Shown here: positions 28,985-38,613 of the stretch, one piece after another
How the letters are laid out: the number at the start of each line of letters is the position of its first letter
Position numbering within the stretch: position 1 is the stretch's first letter
Assembly (NCBI GenBank): GCA_019752015.1
Contig: JAIEMQ010000013.1
Coordinates: 1-64,000 of the forward strand
Reading direction: 5' to 3'
Origin: Cyanobacteriota bacterium
GTDB lineage: Bacteria > Acidobacteriota > Vicinamibacteria > Vicinamibacterales > UBA2999
DNA: 64,000 nucleotides
The notes under the pieces: generated by a model
Told to the model about the DNA's origin: nothing
Database searches by the model: none
The model's input: the letters and a program-made list of their open reading frames with translations, nothing else
Translations under genes and position numbers: made by a program

Positions 28985-30819
28985 CCGCCGTCAAGATCTG
29001 CGGCATTACTCGTCTCGAGGATGCGGAAGCGGCGGCGCGCTTCGGCGCGTCGTACGTCGGCTTCGTGCTGTGGCCGAAGAGCCCGCGCGCCGCGACGCTC
29101 GCGGCGGTCAGGTCGATTGTTCCGCAGCTGCCCGCCGGCGTCACGCCGGTTGGCGTCTTCGTCGATCCGAGTGTCGAAGAGATCAGTGCCGCGGTCGACG
29201 CTGGTATTCGAATCGCGCAAATCCATGGCCATGTCCCCGACGTCGATGTGCGCGTCATTCGCGCGGTCCATCTTGCCGGTGACGGGATTGAACCCGATGT
29301 CGAAGACGATACGGTCCTGCTCGACGCGCACGATCCGGCCAAGCGCGGTGGGACCGGGACAACGGTTGATTGGCGGCGCGCCTCGCGCATCGCGCGACAG
29401 CGGCGCGTGATTCTCGCGGGCGGTTTGACTGCTGAGAACGTCGCTGACGCGATTCGCGTCGTCCAGCCGTTCGCGGTCGATGTCGCCTCGGGTGTGGAGC
29501 TGTCACCAGGAATAAAGGATCACAAGAAGATGAAAGACTTCATCAAAGCGGCACTCGATGCACCCGTTCCACCCGACGCCCCCGATGCACCCGCGCAGTG
29601 GTTTGGCCGGCGTGATCCCGACGCGCGCGGATACTTCGGGCAGTTCGGAGGACGCTTTGTCCCCGAAACCCTCGTCGCGCCGATCGAAGCGCTCGAGCGT
29701 GAGTATCTGAGCGCTCGCCAGGATCCCGCGTTCGCCGAAGAACTGTCGCGGCTGCTGAAGCACTATGTCGGCCGTCCGACGCCGCTCTGGGAAGCGCGCC
29801 GCCTCGCCGAAGCTGCGGGCTGCGGCCAGGTGTTCCTGAAGCGCGAAGACCTGACGCACACCGGCGCGCACAAGATCAACAACGCGCTCGGCCAGGCATT
29901 GCTCGCGAAACGCATGGGCAAGGCCCGCATCGTCGCCGAGACCGGAGCAGGGCAGCACGGCGTGGCAAGCGCGACGGCGTGCGCACTCCTCGGCCTCGAA
30001 TGCATTGTCTACATGGGCACCGAGGACATGCGCCGCCAGGCGCTCAACGTGTTTCGCATGCGCCTGCTCGGCGCCACGGTCGAGGGCGTCGATTCAGGCA
30101 GCCGGACTCTGAAGGACGCGATCAACGAAGCGATGCGCGACTGGGTCGCGCGTCCGCACGATACGCATTACCTGCTTGGCTCCGCGCTCGGGCCGCATCC
30201 GTATCCGCTGATGGTGCGTGAATTTCAATCCGTGATCGGGCGCGAGGCCAGACAGCAGATCCTCGAACAGGCCGGCCGTCTGCCGGACGCGGTGATCGCC
30301 TGCGTGGGCGGCGGCAGCAACGCGATCGGGATCTTCGATGCGTTCATCGACGATCGCAATGTCCGCCTCGTGGGAGTCGAGGCTGGTGGTGAGGCGATTC
30401 GTCCAGGTCGCCATGCCGCGCGATTCGCGTCCGGCGCCGCCGGCGTACTGCAAGGGACGCGGACGTTCGTCCTGCAGGATGCGAATGGCAACATCGAGCT
30501 CACGCATTCCGTATCCGCTGGCCTCGACTACGCCGCGGTTGGTCCCGAGCATGCGTGGCTGCAGGAGACCGGCCGTGCCGAATACGCATACGCGACGGAC
30601 GATGAGGCGTTGAAAGCGTTCCAGGATCTGGCGCGACTCGAAGGCATTTTGCCGGCGCTCGAGTCGTCACACGCAATCGCGTACGTGACGAAGACGGCGA
30701 AGAAGTTTGGCAAGGACGCCGTGCTTCTCGTCAACCTGTCGGGGCGCGGCGATAAAGACGTGACGAGCGTCGAGCAGATCCTCAAGGAGGGCGCGGCGGA
30801 GCTCGCGCAAAAGAAATAG
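28981..30819 (+). CDS. trpFB: Phosphoribosylanthranilate isomerase fused to tryptophan synthase beta chain
   Basis: 612-residue fusion without an internal stop. Residues 1-190 are Trp[16 protein letters not shown] with the catalytic cysteine, [29 protein letters not shown] and [10 protein letters not shown]. Residues about 207-612 are Trp[16 protein letters not shown], the PLP lysine in HTGAHKINN (about residue 297), [20 protein letters not shown] and SGRGDKD. The join, residues 193-204 ([12 protein letters not shown]), is encoded by four tandem 9-base units. TrpF acts before TrpC, and TrpB after it, so the two halves do not catalyse adjacent steps. TrpA would have to dock on the TrpB half. 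Confidence 0.95.
   Translation: MTAVKICGITRLEDAEAAARFGASYVGFVLWPKSPRAATLAAVRSIVPQLPAGVTPVGVFVDPSVEEISAAVDAGIRIAQIHGHVPDVDVRVIRAVHLAGDGIEPDVEDDTVLLDAHDPAKRGGTGTTVDWRRASRIARQRRVILAGGLTAENVADAIRVVQPFAVDVASGVELSPGIKDHKKMKDFIKAALDAPVPPDAPDAPAQWFGRRDPDARGYFGQFGGRFVPETLVAPIEALEREYLSARQDPAFAEELSRLLKHYVGRPTPLWEARRLAEAAGCGQVFLKREDLTHTGAHKINNALGQALLAKRMGKARIVAETGAGQHGVASATACALLGLECIVYMGTEDMRRQALNVFRMRLLGATVEGVDSGSRTLKDAINEAMRDWVARPHDTHYLLGSALGPHPYPLMVREFQSVIGREARQQILEQAGRLPDAVIACVGGGSNAIGIFDAFIDDRNVRLVGVEAGGEAIRPGRHAARFASGAAGVLQGTRTFVLQDANGNIELTHSVSAGLDYAAVGPEHAWLQETGRAEYAYATDDEALKAFQDLARLEGILPALESSHAIAYVTKTAKKFGKDAVLLVNLSGRGDKDVTSVEQILKEGAAELAQKK
29557..29592 (+). repeat. Tandem 9-base units encoding the TrpF-TrpB linker
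   Basis: GATGCACCC, GTTCCACCC, GACGCCCCC and GATGCACCC follow each other in frame and encode the linker between the two enzyme domains. The unit resembles the GGTGCC/GGCACC arrays found at other gene junctions. Confidence 0.7.
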
Positions 30820-31604
30820 TGTCCCGGATCGAAGAGCGCTTCACAGAACTGCGCGGTGCCGGGAGGACCGGGCTCGTCACCTACGTGACCGCCGGCGATC
30901 CTGACCTGACGCGTTCGGCGGAGATCATCAAGCGTCTCGATCAGGCGGGTGCCGACGTGCTGGAGATCGGCGTGCCGTTCTCCGATCCGCTTGCGGATGG
31001 GCCGGTGATCCAGCGCGCCACCGAGCGGGCGCTGGCGGCCGGCGTGACGCTGAAAGACGTCCTGGCGATGCTCGAGACGCTGCGGCCGTCGATTTCGGCG
31101 CCCATCGTCATCTTCAGCTACGCCAATCCGATACTTCGGATGGGGTTGCAGACCTTTGTGACCGAGGCGCGCGCAGCCGGCGTGGACGGCGTCCTGACGC
31201 TCGACATGCCGCCTGAAGAAGGGGAGACGTTTCGCACCGCGTTCGACCGCGCCGGGATTGATACAATTTTCCTGTTAAGTCCCACGACGACGGTCGAGCG
31301 GATCCGCCGGGCGTCTGCGCTCGGCAGCGGGTTTCTGTATGGCATCTCCCGCCTCGGCGTCACCGGCGTGCGCGACACGGTCGACGACTCGGCGCGCGAA
31401 CTTGCTCAGCGGGTCAAGTCGGAAACGCGATTGCCGCTGGCGCTCGGCTTCGGCATTTCGCGGCCCGAGCATGTGCGATCGATCGGGCAGTGGGCCGATG
31501 CCGCGGTGGTGGGCAGCGCGCTCGTCAAGGTGATCGCGGAGCACGGGCGGTCCGCGGGGTTGCTGGATGAAGTGGAGCGGTATGTGCGATGGCTCCGGAA
31601 CTGA
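30819..31604 (+). CDS. trpA: Tryptophan synthase alpha chain
   Basis: 261-residue TIM barrel that cleaves indole-3-glycerol phosphate to indole and glyceraldehyde 3-phosphate, and passes indole to TrpB. LVTYVTAGDPDL, LEIGVPFSDPLADGPVIQ with the catalytic Glu, and the catalytic Asp in GVLTLDMPPEE are present. GTG start, overlapping the last base of the trpFB stop; it overlaps the chorismate mutase gene by 16 bases. Confidence 0.96.
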   Translation: MSRIEERFTELRGAGRTGLVTYVTAGDPDLTRSAEIIKRLDQAGADVLEIGVPFSDPLADGPVIQRATERALAAGVTLKDVLAMLETLRPSISAPIVIFSYANPILRMGLQTFVTEARAAGVDGVLTLDMPPEEGETFRTAFDRAGIDTIFLLSPTTTVERIRRASALGSGFLYGISRLGVTGVRDTVDDSARELAQRVKSETRLPLALGFGISRPEHVRSIGQWADAAVVGSALVKVIAEHGRSAGLLDEVERYVRWLRN

Positions 31605-31936
31605 GTCTCGAACAGCTCCGCGAGGAGATCGACAAGATCGACGAGGTGATCGTGCGCCTGCTCGACAGCCGCGCGCGATGCGCCTACACGGTCGGCCGCT
31701 TGAAGCACGAACTCGGCCGGCCGATCTACGAGCCGGCGCGCGAAGCCGCGGTGATCGCGCACGTGCGGCAGGTCAACGAAGCACTGGGCGGACCGCTCGA
31801 CGGCGATGCGGTGGCCCGGCTGTACGAACGCATCATGGACGAAGCGCGTCGCATTCAGCGCCTTGAAGCGGAACGCGACGCGAAGAAGAACGAAGAACAA
31901 ATAGCGAAGAACGAAAATCTGAAATCCGAAATCTGA
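31589..31936 (+). CDS. aroQ: Chorismate mutase, AroQ class
   Basis: 115-residue all-helical chorismate mutase making prephenate for Tyr and Phe. The helix LEQLREEIDKIDEVIVRLLDSR and the GRPIYEPAREAAVI block are typical of the AroQ/PheA N-terminal domain. The core ends near residue 92 (MDEARRIQR); the remaining tail (KKNEEQIAKNENLKSEI) is encoded by tandem heptamers and is unlikely to be part of the active fold. No prephenate dehydratase is attached. It lies in the aromatic operon between trpA and the DAHP synthase gene. Confidence 0.92.
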   Translation: MAPELSLEQLREEIDKIDEVIVRLLDSRARCAYTVGRLKHELGRPIYEPAREAAVIAHVRQVNEALGGPLDGDAVARLYERIMDEARRIQRLEAERDAKKNEEQIAKNENLKSEI

Positions 31937-31948
31937 GATCCGAGATCA
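31885..31948 (+). repeat. Tandem heptamer array in the 3' end of aroQ
   Basis: Units GAAGAAC (three copies) pass into GAAATCC, GAAATCT, GAGATCC and GAGATCA. The first part is translated as the C-terminal tail of chorismate mutase and the last units lie in the 16-base gap before aroF. Confidence 0.8.
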
Positions 31949-31952
31949 AATC

Positions 31953-32999
31953 ATGGTTGTCGTAATGAAGGAACGGGCGAGTGACACGGAAGTCGAAGCG
32001 GTCATCGCTCAACTGGTCGAACTCGGCATGGACGTGCATCGCTCGACCGGCGCGTCGCGCATCGTGCTCGGCGTCGTCGGCGGCGGCAAGGTCGATCCGC
32101 GGCTGATCGAGCTGATGGCCGGCGTGCACGAAGTGGTGCGCATCACGCAGCCGTACAAGCTCGCCAGCCGCACCTTCCAGCCGGACGACACCATCATCAC
32201 GATCGGCGATTTACGGATCGGCGGCGACGAAGTGATCGTCATTGCCGGGCCGTGCTCCGCCGAGAGCGAGAAGCAGGTCTACGACACGGCCGCGGCGGTC
32301 AAGCGCGCCGGCGCCAAGATCCTCCGTGGCGGCGCGTTCAAGCCGCGCTCGTCGCCCTACAGCTTCCAGGGCATGGGCGAGGCAGGACTGAAGTTACTTC
32401 GCGAAGGCTCGAACGCGCACGACCTCAAGCTCGTGACGGAAGTCATGGATGCGAGCCAGATCGACGTGATCGGCAAGTACGCCGACATCTACCAGGTCGG
32501 CGCGCGCAACATGCAGAACTTCACGCTGCTCCGCGAGCTCGGCCGCACGCGCAAGCCGATCCTGTTGAAGCGCGGCATTGCGGCGACGATGGAGGAGTGG
32601 TTGTTGTCGGCGGAGTACATCCTCGCCGGCGGCAACAAGGACGTGATTCTCTGCGAGCGCGGCATCCGCACGTTCGAGACGTTCACCCGCAACACCCTCG
32701 ACCTCTCGGCCATCCCGATCGTCAAGGAGCTCTCGCACCTGCCGATCTTCGTCGACCCGAGCCACGGCATGGGCCGGCGCGACAAGGTGGCGCCGATGGC
32801 GCGCGCCGCGGTGGCGGCCGGCGCCGACGGCCTGATCATCGAGGTCCACAACGATCCGGATCACGCGCTGAGCGACGGCGCGCAGTCGATGTTCCCGACG
32901 CAGTTCGATCGCCTGATGGCGGAGCTGCGCATCATCGCGCCGGCGATTGGCCGCAGCATCTGCCTCGAGCCCGTCGCGCGCCGCGGCTGGGCTCGGTAG
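31953..32999 (+). CDS. aroF: 3-deoxy-7-phosphoheptulonate synthase, ferredoxin-like-domain type
   Basis: 348-residue DAHP synthase, the entry enzyme of the shikimate pathway (PEP plus erythrose 4-phosphate). Residues 1-75 form the ferredoxin-like regulatory domain of the AroF/PheB type; the barrel contains VIAGPCSAESEKQ, GGAFKPRSSPYSFQG, KRGIAATMEEW, CERGIRTFE and FVDPSHGMGRRD. This class (I-beta, like Thermotoga) can be inhibited by Tyr or by chorismate derivatives through the N-terminal domain. Being in this operon places pathway entry under the Trp-sensing attenuator. Confidence 0.95.
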   Translation: MVVVMKERASDTEVEAVIAQLVELGMDVHRSTGASRIVLGVVGGGKVDPRLIELMAGVHEVVRITQPYKLASRTFQPDDTIITIGDLRIGGDEVIVIAGPCSAESEKQVYDTAAAVKRAGAKILRGGAFKPRSSPYSFQGMGEAGLKLLREGSNAHDLKLVTEVMDASQIDVIGKYADIYQVGARNMQNFTLLRELGRTRKPILLKRGIAATMEEWLLSAEYILAGGNKDVILCERGIRTFETFTRNTLDLSAIPIVKELSHLPIFVDPSHGMGRRDKVAPMARAAVAAGADGLIIEVHNDPDHALSDGAQSMFPTQFDRLMAELRIIAPAIGRSICLEPVARRGWAR

Positions 33000-33000
33000 G

Positions 33001-33078
33001 GGTGCCTGAGGTGCCTGGGTGCCTATGGTGCCTGGGTGCCCATGGTGCCTGAGGTGCCTGGGTGCCTGAGGTGCCCTG
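33001..33078 (+). repeat. Array of nine 8/9-base units (GGTGCCTGN)
   Basis: GGTGCCTGA, GGTGCCTG, GGTGCCTAT, GGTGCCTG, GGTGCCCAT, GGTGCCTGA, GGTGCCTG, GGTGCCTGA, GGTGCCCTG run without gaps from the aroF stop to 10 bases before tyrA. The reverse complement unit (GGCACCCA) makes up an array at 58738-58820. Confidence 0.9.
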
Positions 33079-33088
33079 ACGTCAGAAC

Positions 33089-33874
33089 ATGCCTGATACC
33101 ACGCACGGACTTGCGATCGTCGGACCGGGACTGATCGGGAGCTCCGTTGCGCTGGCGGCGCGGCGCCGCTGGCCCGATCTGCAAATCAGGACGATCGATC
33201 AGGGGCAGTCGCTGAGCGCGATCGGCAACGCCCTGGTCGTCGTGCTCGCGGCACCGGTCAACGCCATCCTCGAGATCATTCCGAAGCTGCCGCTCGTCAT
33301 CTCCCCGAAGGCGCTCGTCGTCGACACCGGCAGCACGAAACACTCGATCATGCAGGCAGCGGGCGCCGCAAAGATCGCGCACTTCGTCGGCGGTCATCCC
33401 ATGGCCGGCGGCACCAGCGCCGCCGACGCCCGTGCCGATCTCTTCGACGATCGTCCCTGGTTCCTGACCAATCCCGATTCCCCCGAAGCGGTGCTGCGCG
33501 CGTCGCGATTCGTCGCGGCGCTCGGCGGCAGGCCGGTCGTGCTCTCGGATCACGGCCAGGAGCACGACCGCCTGATGGCGGCCATCAGCCATCTGCCGCA
33601 GGTGACCGCGTCGATGTTGATGGCGGTGGTCGCGCGGGCGGTGGGCGCGGACAACCTTCAGTGGAGCGGCAGCGGTCTGAAGGACACCACGCGGCTGGCC
33701 TCGAGTCCGGCGTCGATGTGGCACAGCGTGCTCGGCAGCAACAGCCGCGAGCTGCAGCCGTTGATCAAGTACCTGGCGTCGGAGCTGGCAGCGTTCGCCG
33801 ATCGTCTCGAAGATCCGGCCGCGGTCCGCGAGCTGTTCGACGAAGCCAACCGCGCCAAGCAGTCTTGTAAGTAG
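33089..33874 (+). CDS. tyrA: Prephenate dehydrogenase
   Basis: 261-residue NAD(P)-dependent enzyme converting prephenate to 4-hydroxyphenylpyruvate, leading to Tyr. Rossmann motif AIVGPGLIGSSVALA; the catalytic-region VGGHPMAGG with its histidine; SDHGQEHDRLMAAISHLPQ, typical of TyrA. It has no ACT domain. The gene follows a repeat array and lacks an obvious Shine-Dalgarno. Last gene of the aromatic operon; the TAG stop also forms part of a TAGAAT hexamer before scoA. Confidence 0.93.
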   Translation: MPDTTHGLAIVGPGLIGSSVALAARRRWPDLQIRTIDQGQSLSAIGNALVVVLAAPVNAILEIIPKLPLVISPKALVVDTGSTKHSIMQAAGAAKIAHFVGGHPMAGGTSAADARADLFDDRPWFLTNPDSPEAVLRASRFVAALGGRPVVLSDHGQEHDRLMAAISHLPQVTASMLMAVVARAVGADNLQWSGSGLKDTTRLASSPASMWHSVLGSNSRELQPLIKYLASELAAFADRLEDPAAVRELFDEANRAKQSCK

Positions 33875-33877
33875 AAT
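33872..33877 (+). promoter_or_regulatory. TAGAAT hexamer 6 bases before scoA, possible -10
   Basis: TAGAAT is followed by 6 bases and then the scoA ATG. With the usual 6-7 bases from -10 to transcription start, the mRNA would begin at or beside the start codon. The same spacing occurs at several other genes in the window. No -35 was recognised. Confidence 0.4.
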
Positions 33878-33883
33878 CAGCGG

Positions 33884-34579
33884 ATGAACAAAGTGCTGGC
33901 CTCCGCCGATGAGGCGGTCGCCGTCATTCCCGATGGCGCCACGATCATGATGGGCGGCTTCGGGCTGTGCGGCATTCCCGAGCATCTGATCGCGGCGCTG
34001 CACAGGCGCGGCACGAAGAACCTGACGATCGTCAGCAACAACGCGGGCGTCGATGATTACGGCGTCGGCCCGCTGCTGCGCGCCCGTCAGGTCCGCAAGA
34101 TGATCTCGACCTACGTCGGCGAGAACAAGGAATTCGAGCGGCAGTTCCTGCAGAAAGAAATCGAAGTGGAGCTCGTGCCGCAGGGCACGTTCTCGGAGCG
34201 GATGCGCGCGGCGGGCGCGGGCATTGGCGGGTTCTTCACGCCGACCGGCGCGGGCACGGTGATCGCCGAAGGCAAGGAGAGCCGCGTCATCAACGGACGC
34301 ACCTATATTCTCGAGGCGCCGCTGCACGCGGACTTCGCGTTCGTGAAGGCGTGGCAGGGCGATCGCTCCGGCAATCTGGTGTATCGAAAGACGGCGCGCA
34401 ACTTCAACCCGGTGATGGCCACCGCGGCGCGTCACACCATCGCGGAAGTCGAGCAGCTCGTCGATGCGGGCGCGCTCGAACCCGACGGCATCCACACGCC
34501 CGGCATCTTCGTGAAGCGGCTGATCCAGGGCCCGTCGTACGAAAAGCGCATCGAGAAGAGGACGACTCGCCATGAATAG
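33884..34579 (+). CDS. scoA: 3-oxoacid CoA-transferase subunit A
   Basis: 231-residue alpha subunit of a family I CoA-transferase that moves CoA between succinyl-CoA (or acetyl-CoA) and acetoacetate. [15 protein letters not shown] is the subunit A signature 1; [20 protein letters not shown] and [18 protein letters not shown] are typical of succinyl-CoA:3-ketoacid transferases. It overlaps subunit B by 8 bases. Used in ketone body, leucine or polyhydroxybutyrate breakdown; it has no obvious functional link to the aromatic operon before it. Confidence 0.94.
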   Translation: MNKVLASADEAVAVIPDGATIMMGGFGLCGIPEHLIAALHRRGTKNLTIVSNNAGVDDYGVGPLLRARQVRKMISTYVGENKEFERQFLQKEIEVELVPQGTFSERMRAAGAGIGGFFTPTGAGTVIAEGKESRVINGRTYILEAPLHADFAFVKAWQGDRSGNLVYRKTARNFNPVMATAARHTIAEVEQLVDAGALEPDGIHTPGIFVKRLIQGPSYEKRIEKRTTRHE

Positions 34580-35219
34580 ACGCGATCGCATCGTCAACCG
34601 CATCGCGCGCGACTTGCGCGACGGCGACTACGTCAATCTCGGGATCGGCATGCCGACGCTGGTCGCCAATTGCCTGCCGCCGGGGATCGAGATCACGCTG
34701 CATTCCGAGAACGGCATGCTTGGTGTGGGACCGTATCCGACCGAAGCGGAGATCGATCCCGATCTCATCAACGCCGGCAAGGAAACCGTGACCGAGCTGC
34801 CGGGCACGTCGTATTTCAGCAGTGCTGATTCGTTTGCGATGGTGCGCGGCGGCCACATCGACGTCACCGTGCTCGGCGCGCTCGAAGTCGACGCGGAAGG
34901 GAATCTCGCCAACTGGATGATCCCCGGAAAGATGGTGAAGGGCATGGGCGGCGCAATGGACCTGGTGGCCGGCGCCAAGCGCGTCGTGATCGCGATGGAG
35001 CACACCACGAAAGACGGCGGACACAAGATCCTGCCGAAGTGCACGCTGCCGCTGACCGGCATGAAAGTCGTCAGCCAGATCGTCACCGAGCTGGCGGTGA
35101 TCGACGTGACGCCGGACGGGCTGCTGTTGAGGGAGATTGCCTCGGACACGACGCTCGATGCGGTGGTCAAGGCGACCGGCGCGGCGCTGACCGTCGCCGA
35201 GCCGCTCGGAACCTTCTAA
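34572..35219 (+). CDS. scoB: 3-oxoacid CoA-transferase subunit B
   Basis: 215-residue beta subunit with the catalytic glutamate in [12 protein letters not shown], and [38 protein letters not shown]. The glutamate forms the enzyme-CoA thioester intermediate. Together with ScoA it makes the complete two-chain enzyme. Confidence 0.94.
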   Translation: MNRRDRIVNRIARDLRDGDYVNLGIGMPTLVANCLPPGIEITLHSENGMLGVGPYPTEAEIDPDLINAGKETVTELPGTSYFSSADSFAMVRGGHIDVTVLGALEVDAEGNLANWMIPGKMVKGMGGAMDLVAGAKRVVIAMEHTTKDGGHKILPKCTLPLTGMKVVSQIVTELAVIDVTPDGLLLREIASDTTLDAVVKATGAALTVAEPLGTF

Positions 35220-35250
35220 TCCCGGCCTTCGTCCCGTAGAAGAAGGTGAC

Positions 35251-36255
35251 ATGCCGATGCGCAAAGCTTTCCTGCTGATCGCCGCCGCCGGTCTGCTCGT
35301 TGACGCCCGCGTTTTCGCTCAAAGCCAGGACATCACCACGTATCGCCTCACCGGGACGCGCATCGCGCTCGGGCAGGACATCCGCATCGAGCGCGACGAG
35401 GAAGTCACCGACGGCGCCGTCGTCGTCGCCGGCAACCTGGAAGTGGCGGGCCGCGTTCGCGACGGCGTCGTGGTCGTCGGCGGCAACCTGCACCTGGCAT
35501 CGACGGCGGATGTCCGCGGCGACGTGGTGCTGGTCGGCGGCACGCTGACGCGCGACGCCGGCGCGCAGCTCACCGGCGGCATCAACTACGTGTCGTTCGG
35601 AGACTGGTCGCGACGCAACGTCGGAGGGTTGCCGTCGATTCGATTTGGCGAGGCCGGCCGATGGCTCTACCTCGCCGGGACGCTGGCGCGTGTCTCGGTG
35701 CTCGGCGTGTTGATGGTGGGGATGCTGCTCGTGGCGCGCGCGCCGGTCGCGCGGGTCGGCCGCGCCGCTCTCGCCGAGCCGCTGCGCGCGTTCGTAATCG
35801 GCTTCGTGGCCGAGATCTTCTTCATGCCGTTCCTGATCGCCGCCTCGATCGGCCTGGCCATCACGATCATCGGCATTCCGTTCGTCGCGATCCTCGTGCC
35901 GATCGCGATCGTCATCGCGATCGTTGCGTTCGTGCTCGGCTTCACCGCGCTGGCGTGCCGCATCGGCGAATGGGTCGAGGATCGCCTCGGCTGGCAGCCG
36001 GGCAACGCGTTCATCGCGACCGCGATCGGCTTTTTCGTGCTGCTTGGTCCGACGCTGGCCGCGCGCTTTGTGGACGTCGCCGCAGTCAGCGCATGGCCGT
36101 TGACCTACGCACTGATCGCAATCGGGCTGACGGTCGAATTCATTGCCTGGACGATTGGTTTAGGAGCCGCGATTACGACGGGTCTTGGCCGCTGGTACAC
36201 CGTGCCGCCGCCGATCGTCGCGCCGGCGCCGCCAACAGCTACGCAGCCTGCCTAG
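35251..36255 (+). CDS. Membrane protein with N-terminal bactofilin-like repeats
   Basis: 334 residues. A signal peptide (AFLLIAAAGLLVDARVFA) is followed by a small right-handed beta-solenoid-like segment of repeated strands (DGAVVVAGNLEVAGRV, DGVVVVGGNLHLASTA, GDVVLVGGTLTRDAG), reminiscent of bactofilin/polymer-forming domains. Residues about 145-325 contain four or more membrane helices. The architecture recurs in acidobacterial-type genomes but no function is known to me. AAGGTG 5 bases before the ATG is a good Shine-Dalgarno; a second in-frame ATG is two codons on. Confidence 0.8.
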   Translation: MPMRKAFLLIAAAGLLVDARVFAQSQDITTYRLTGTRIALGQDIRIERDEEVTDGAVVVAGNLEVAGRVRDGVVVVGGNLHLASTADVRGDVVLVGGTLTRDAGAQLTGGINYVSFGDWSRRNVGGLPSIRFGEAGRWLYLAGTLARVSVLGVLMVGMLLVARAPVARVGRAALAEPLRAFVIGFVAEIFFMPFLIAASIGLAITIIGIPFVAILVPIAIVIAIVAFVLGFTALACRIGEWVEDRLGWQPGNAFIATAIGFFVLLGPTLAARFVDVAAVSAWPLTYALIAIGLTVEFIAWTIGLGAAITTGLGRWYTVPPPIVAPAPPTATQPA

Positions 36256-36280
36256 CCGCAGCCCGTGGCGAAGGCTGGCT

Positions 36281-36730
36281 TCAGTAACCCGGTTCAAGCC
36301 CCGCGCGCACCTGAATCTGCGTGTTCGCGGATCCGACCACCTTACCGGCTTTCTTCAGCCGCAGGACGATTCGGTAGGTGCCGGAAGTCTTGAAGCGATG
36401 CTCGACGGTGTAGCGCCGCCTGATCTCGCTCTGGCCGGGTGAGTACGGCTCGCAGTCGCCTTCGGCCGTGGACGTCGTCAAGTCGCCCCATTCCCATTCG
36501 ACGTTCGGGCAGTAGAAGTCCTCGAAATCGTTCGACCCGCCCTTGACCTCCGCCACCACCACGACGCGGGCCGGTGCAAACGAGATCGACGGTGTCGCCT
36601 TGAGTGATAAGCTAGGCTTTTTGTTGCCCTGCTCACGGGCCAGCAGGGCATTTGCCGGGCTGACTAGAAGGATAAGCAGTGCGCTGAACGCCAGGACGAG
36701 TGCCTGAACGACGCCTGATTTCAAATACAT
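36281..36730 (-). CDS. Small secreted protein with PKD-like fold
   Basis: 149 residues with a signal peptide (VVQALVLAFSALLILLVSPANA). The body reads as an Ig/PKD-like beta-sandwich: VEWEWGDLTTSTAEGDCEPY followed by RRYTVEHRFKTSGTYRIVLRL, the order W-x-W/F-G-D ... H-x-F-x-x-x-G-T-Y typical of PKD domains. Two Cys could form a disulfide. Function unknown; it is monocistronic and convergent with the preceding membrane protein. Confidence 0.72.
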   Translation of the reverse strand: MYLKSGVVQALVLAFSALLILLVSPANALLAREQGNKKPSLSLKATPSISFAPARVVVVAEVKGGSNDFEDFYCPNVEWEWGDLTTSTAEGDCEPYSPGQSEIRRRYTVEHRFKTSGTYRIVLRLKKAGKVVGSANTQIQVRAGLEPGY

Positions 36731-36803
36731 GGCAGTGTCTTTCAGAACGTCTTTCAGACCAATGTCCCCCTGCAGACGGGCGCCAAAGGAATTCTAACCC
36801 AAC

Positions 36804-38297
<1,494 letters not shown>

Positions 38298-38303
<6 letters not shown>

Positions 38304-38346
38304 GTGAGCGGCGGCCGAACGGAGTTCGGCCACGCGAGTCGAAGGG
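38298..38346. repeat. REP-like palindromic element, second copy
   Basis: CCCTGAGTGAGCG is followed by an exact 8-bp hairpin (GGCCGAAC / GTTCGGCC, loop GGA, 38313-38331) and GAGTCGAAGGG. The flanks match the copy at 6671-6727; the stem sequence is different. It overlaps the pepA stop codon and could act as its terminator or mRNA stabiliser. Confidence 0.65.
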
Positions 38347-38354
38347 ATTTGCTG

Positions 38355-38360
38355 GATAAT
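38355..38360 (+). promoter_or_regulatory. GATAAT hexamer 6 bases before a small membrane gene
   Basis: GATAAT, preceded by TG, ends 6 bases before the GTG start at 38367. This spacing would give a leaderless mRNA. TAAGGG between them could alternatively serve as a Shine-Dalgarno if transcription starts further upstream. Confidence 0.35.
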
Positions 38361-38366
38361 TAAGGG

Positions 38367-38603
38367 GTGCAGCAAGAAGCGCAAACCGTCACGATCGTCC
38401 AGCTCGAGCCGGATCAGAAGCCGGCGAAAGACCTCAGCATGATCGACGTCTCGATCGCCGCGTTCGGCCTGACGGGGGTCATCATGGTCGCGGCGCTCGC
38501 TGCCGGATTGATTGCCGGCGCGGGCTATATCTGGTACCGGTCCCGTCGCGCCGTCACGCTGATCGAGGCGCGCGGCCACCAGCACAATCTGTTCAGATCG
38601 TAA
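38367..38603 (+). CDS. Small single-pass membrane protein
   Basis: 78 residues with a GTG start. A charged N-terminus (residues 1-28) precedes one hydrophobic helix (FGLTGVIMVAALAAGLIAGAGYIWY, about 33-57) and a basic tail (RSRRAVTLIEARGHQHN), so the tail is probably cytoplasmic. I do not recognise the family. It is convergent with the amidase gene, 10 bases away. Confidence 0.65.
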   Translation: MQQEAQTVTIVQLEPDQKPAKDLSMIDVSIAAFGLTGVIMVAALAAGLIAGAGYIWYRSRRAVTLIEARGHQHNLFRS

Positions 38604-38613
38604 TTCCGGAAAC

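Noticed and set aside
33001-33078. CRISPR-like array
   Set aside because: Units of 8-9 bases directly adjoin each other with no spacers of constant length, and there are no cas genes in the window.
33023-34603. Minus-strand open frame of 526 codons over tyrA and scoA
   Set aside because: Both plus-strand genes have strong family motifs; the antisense product is His/Arg-rich without pattern.
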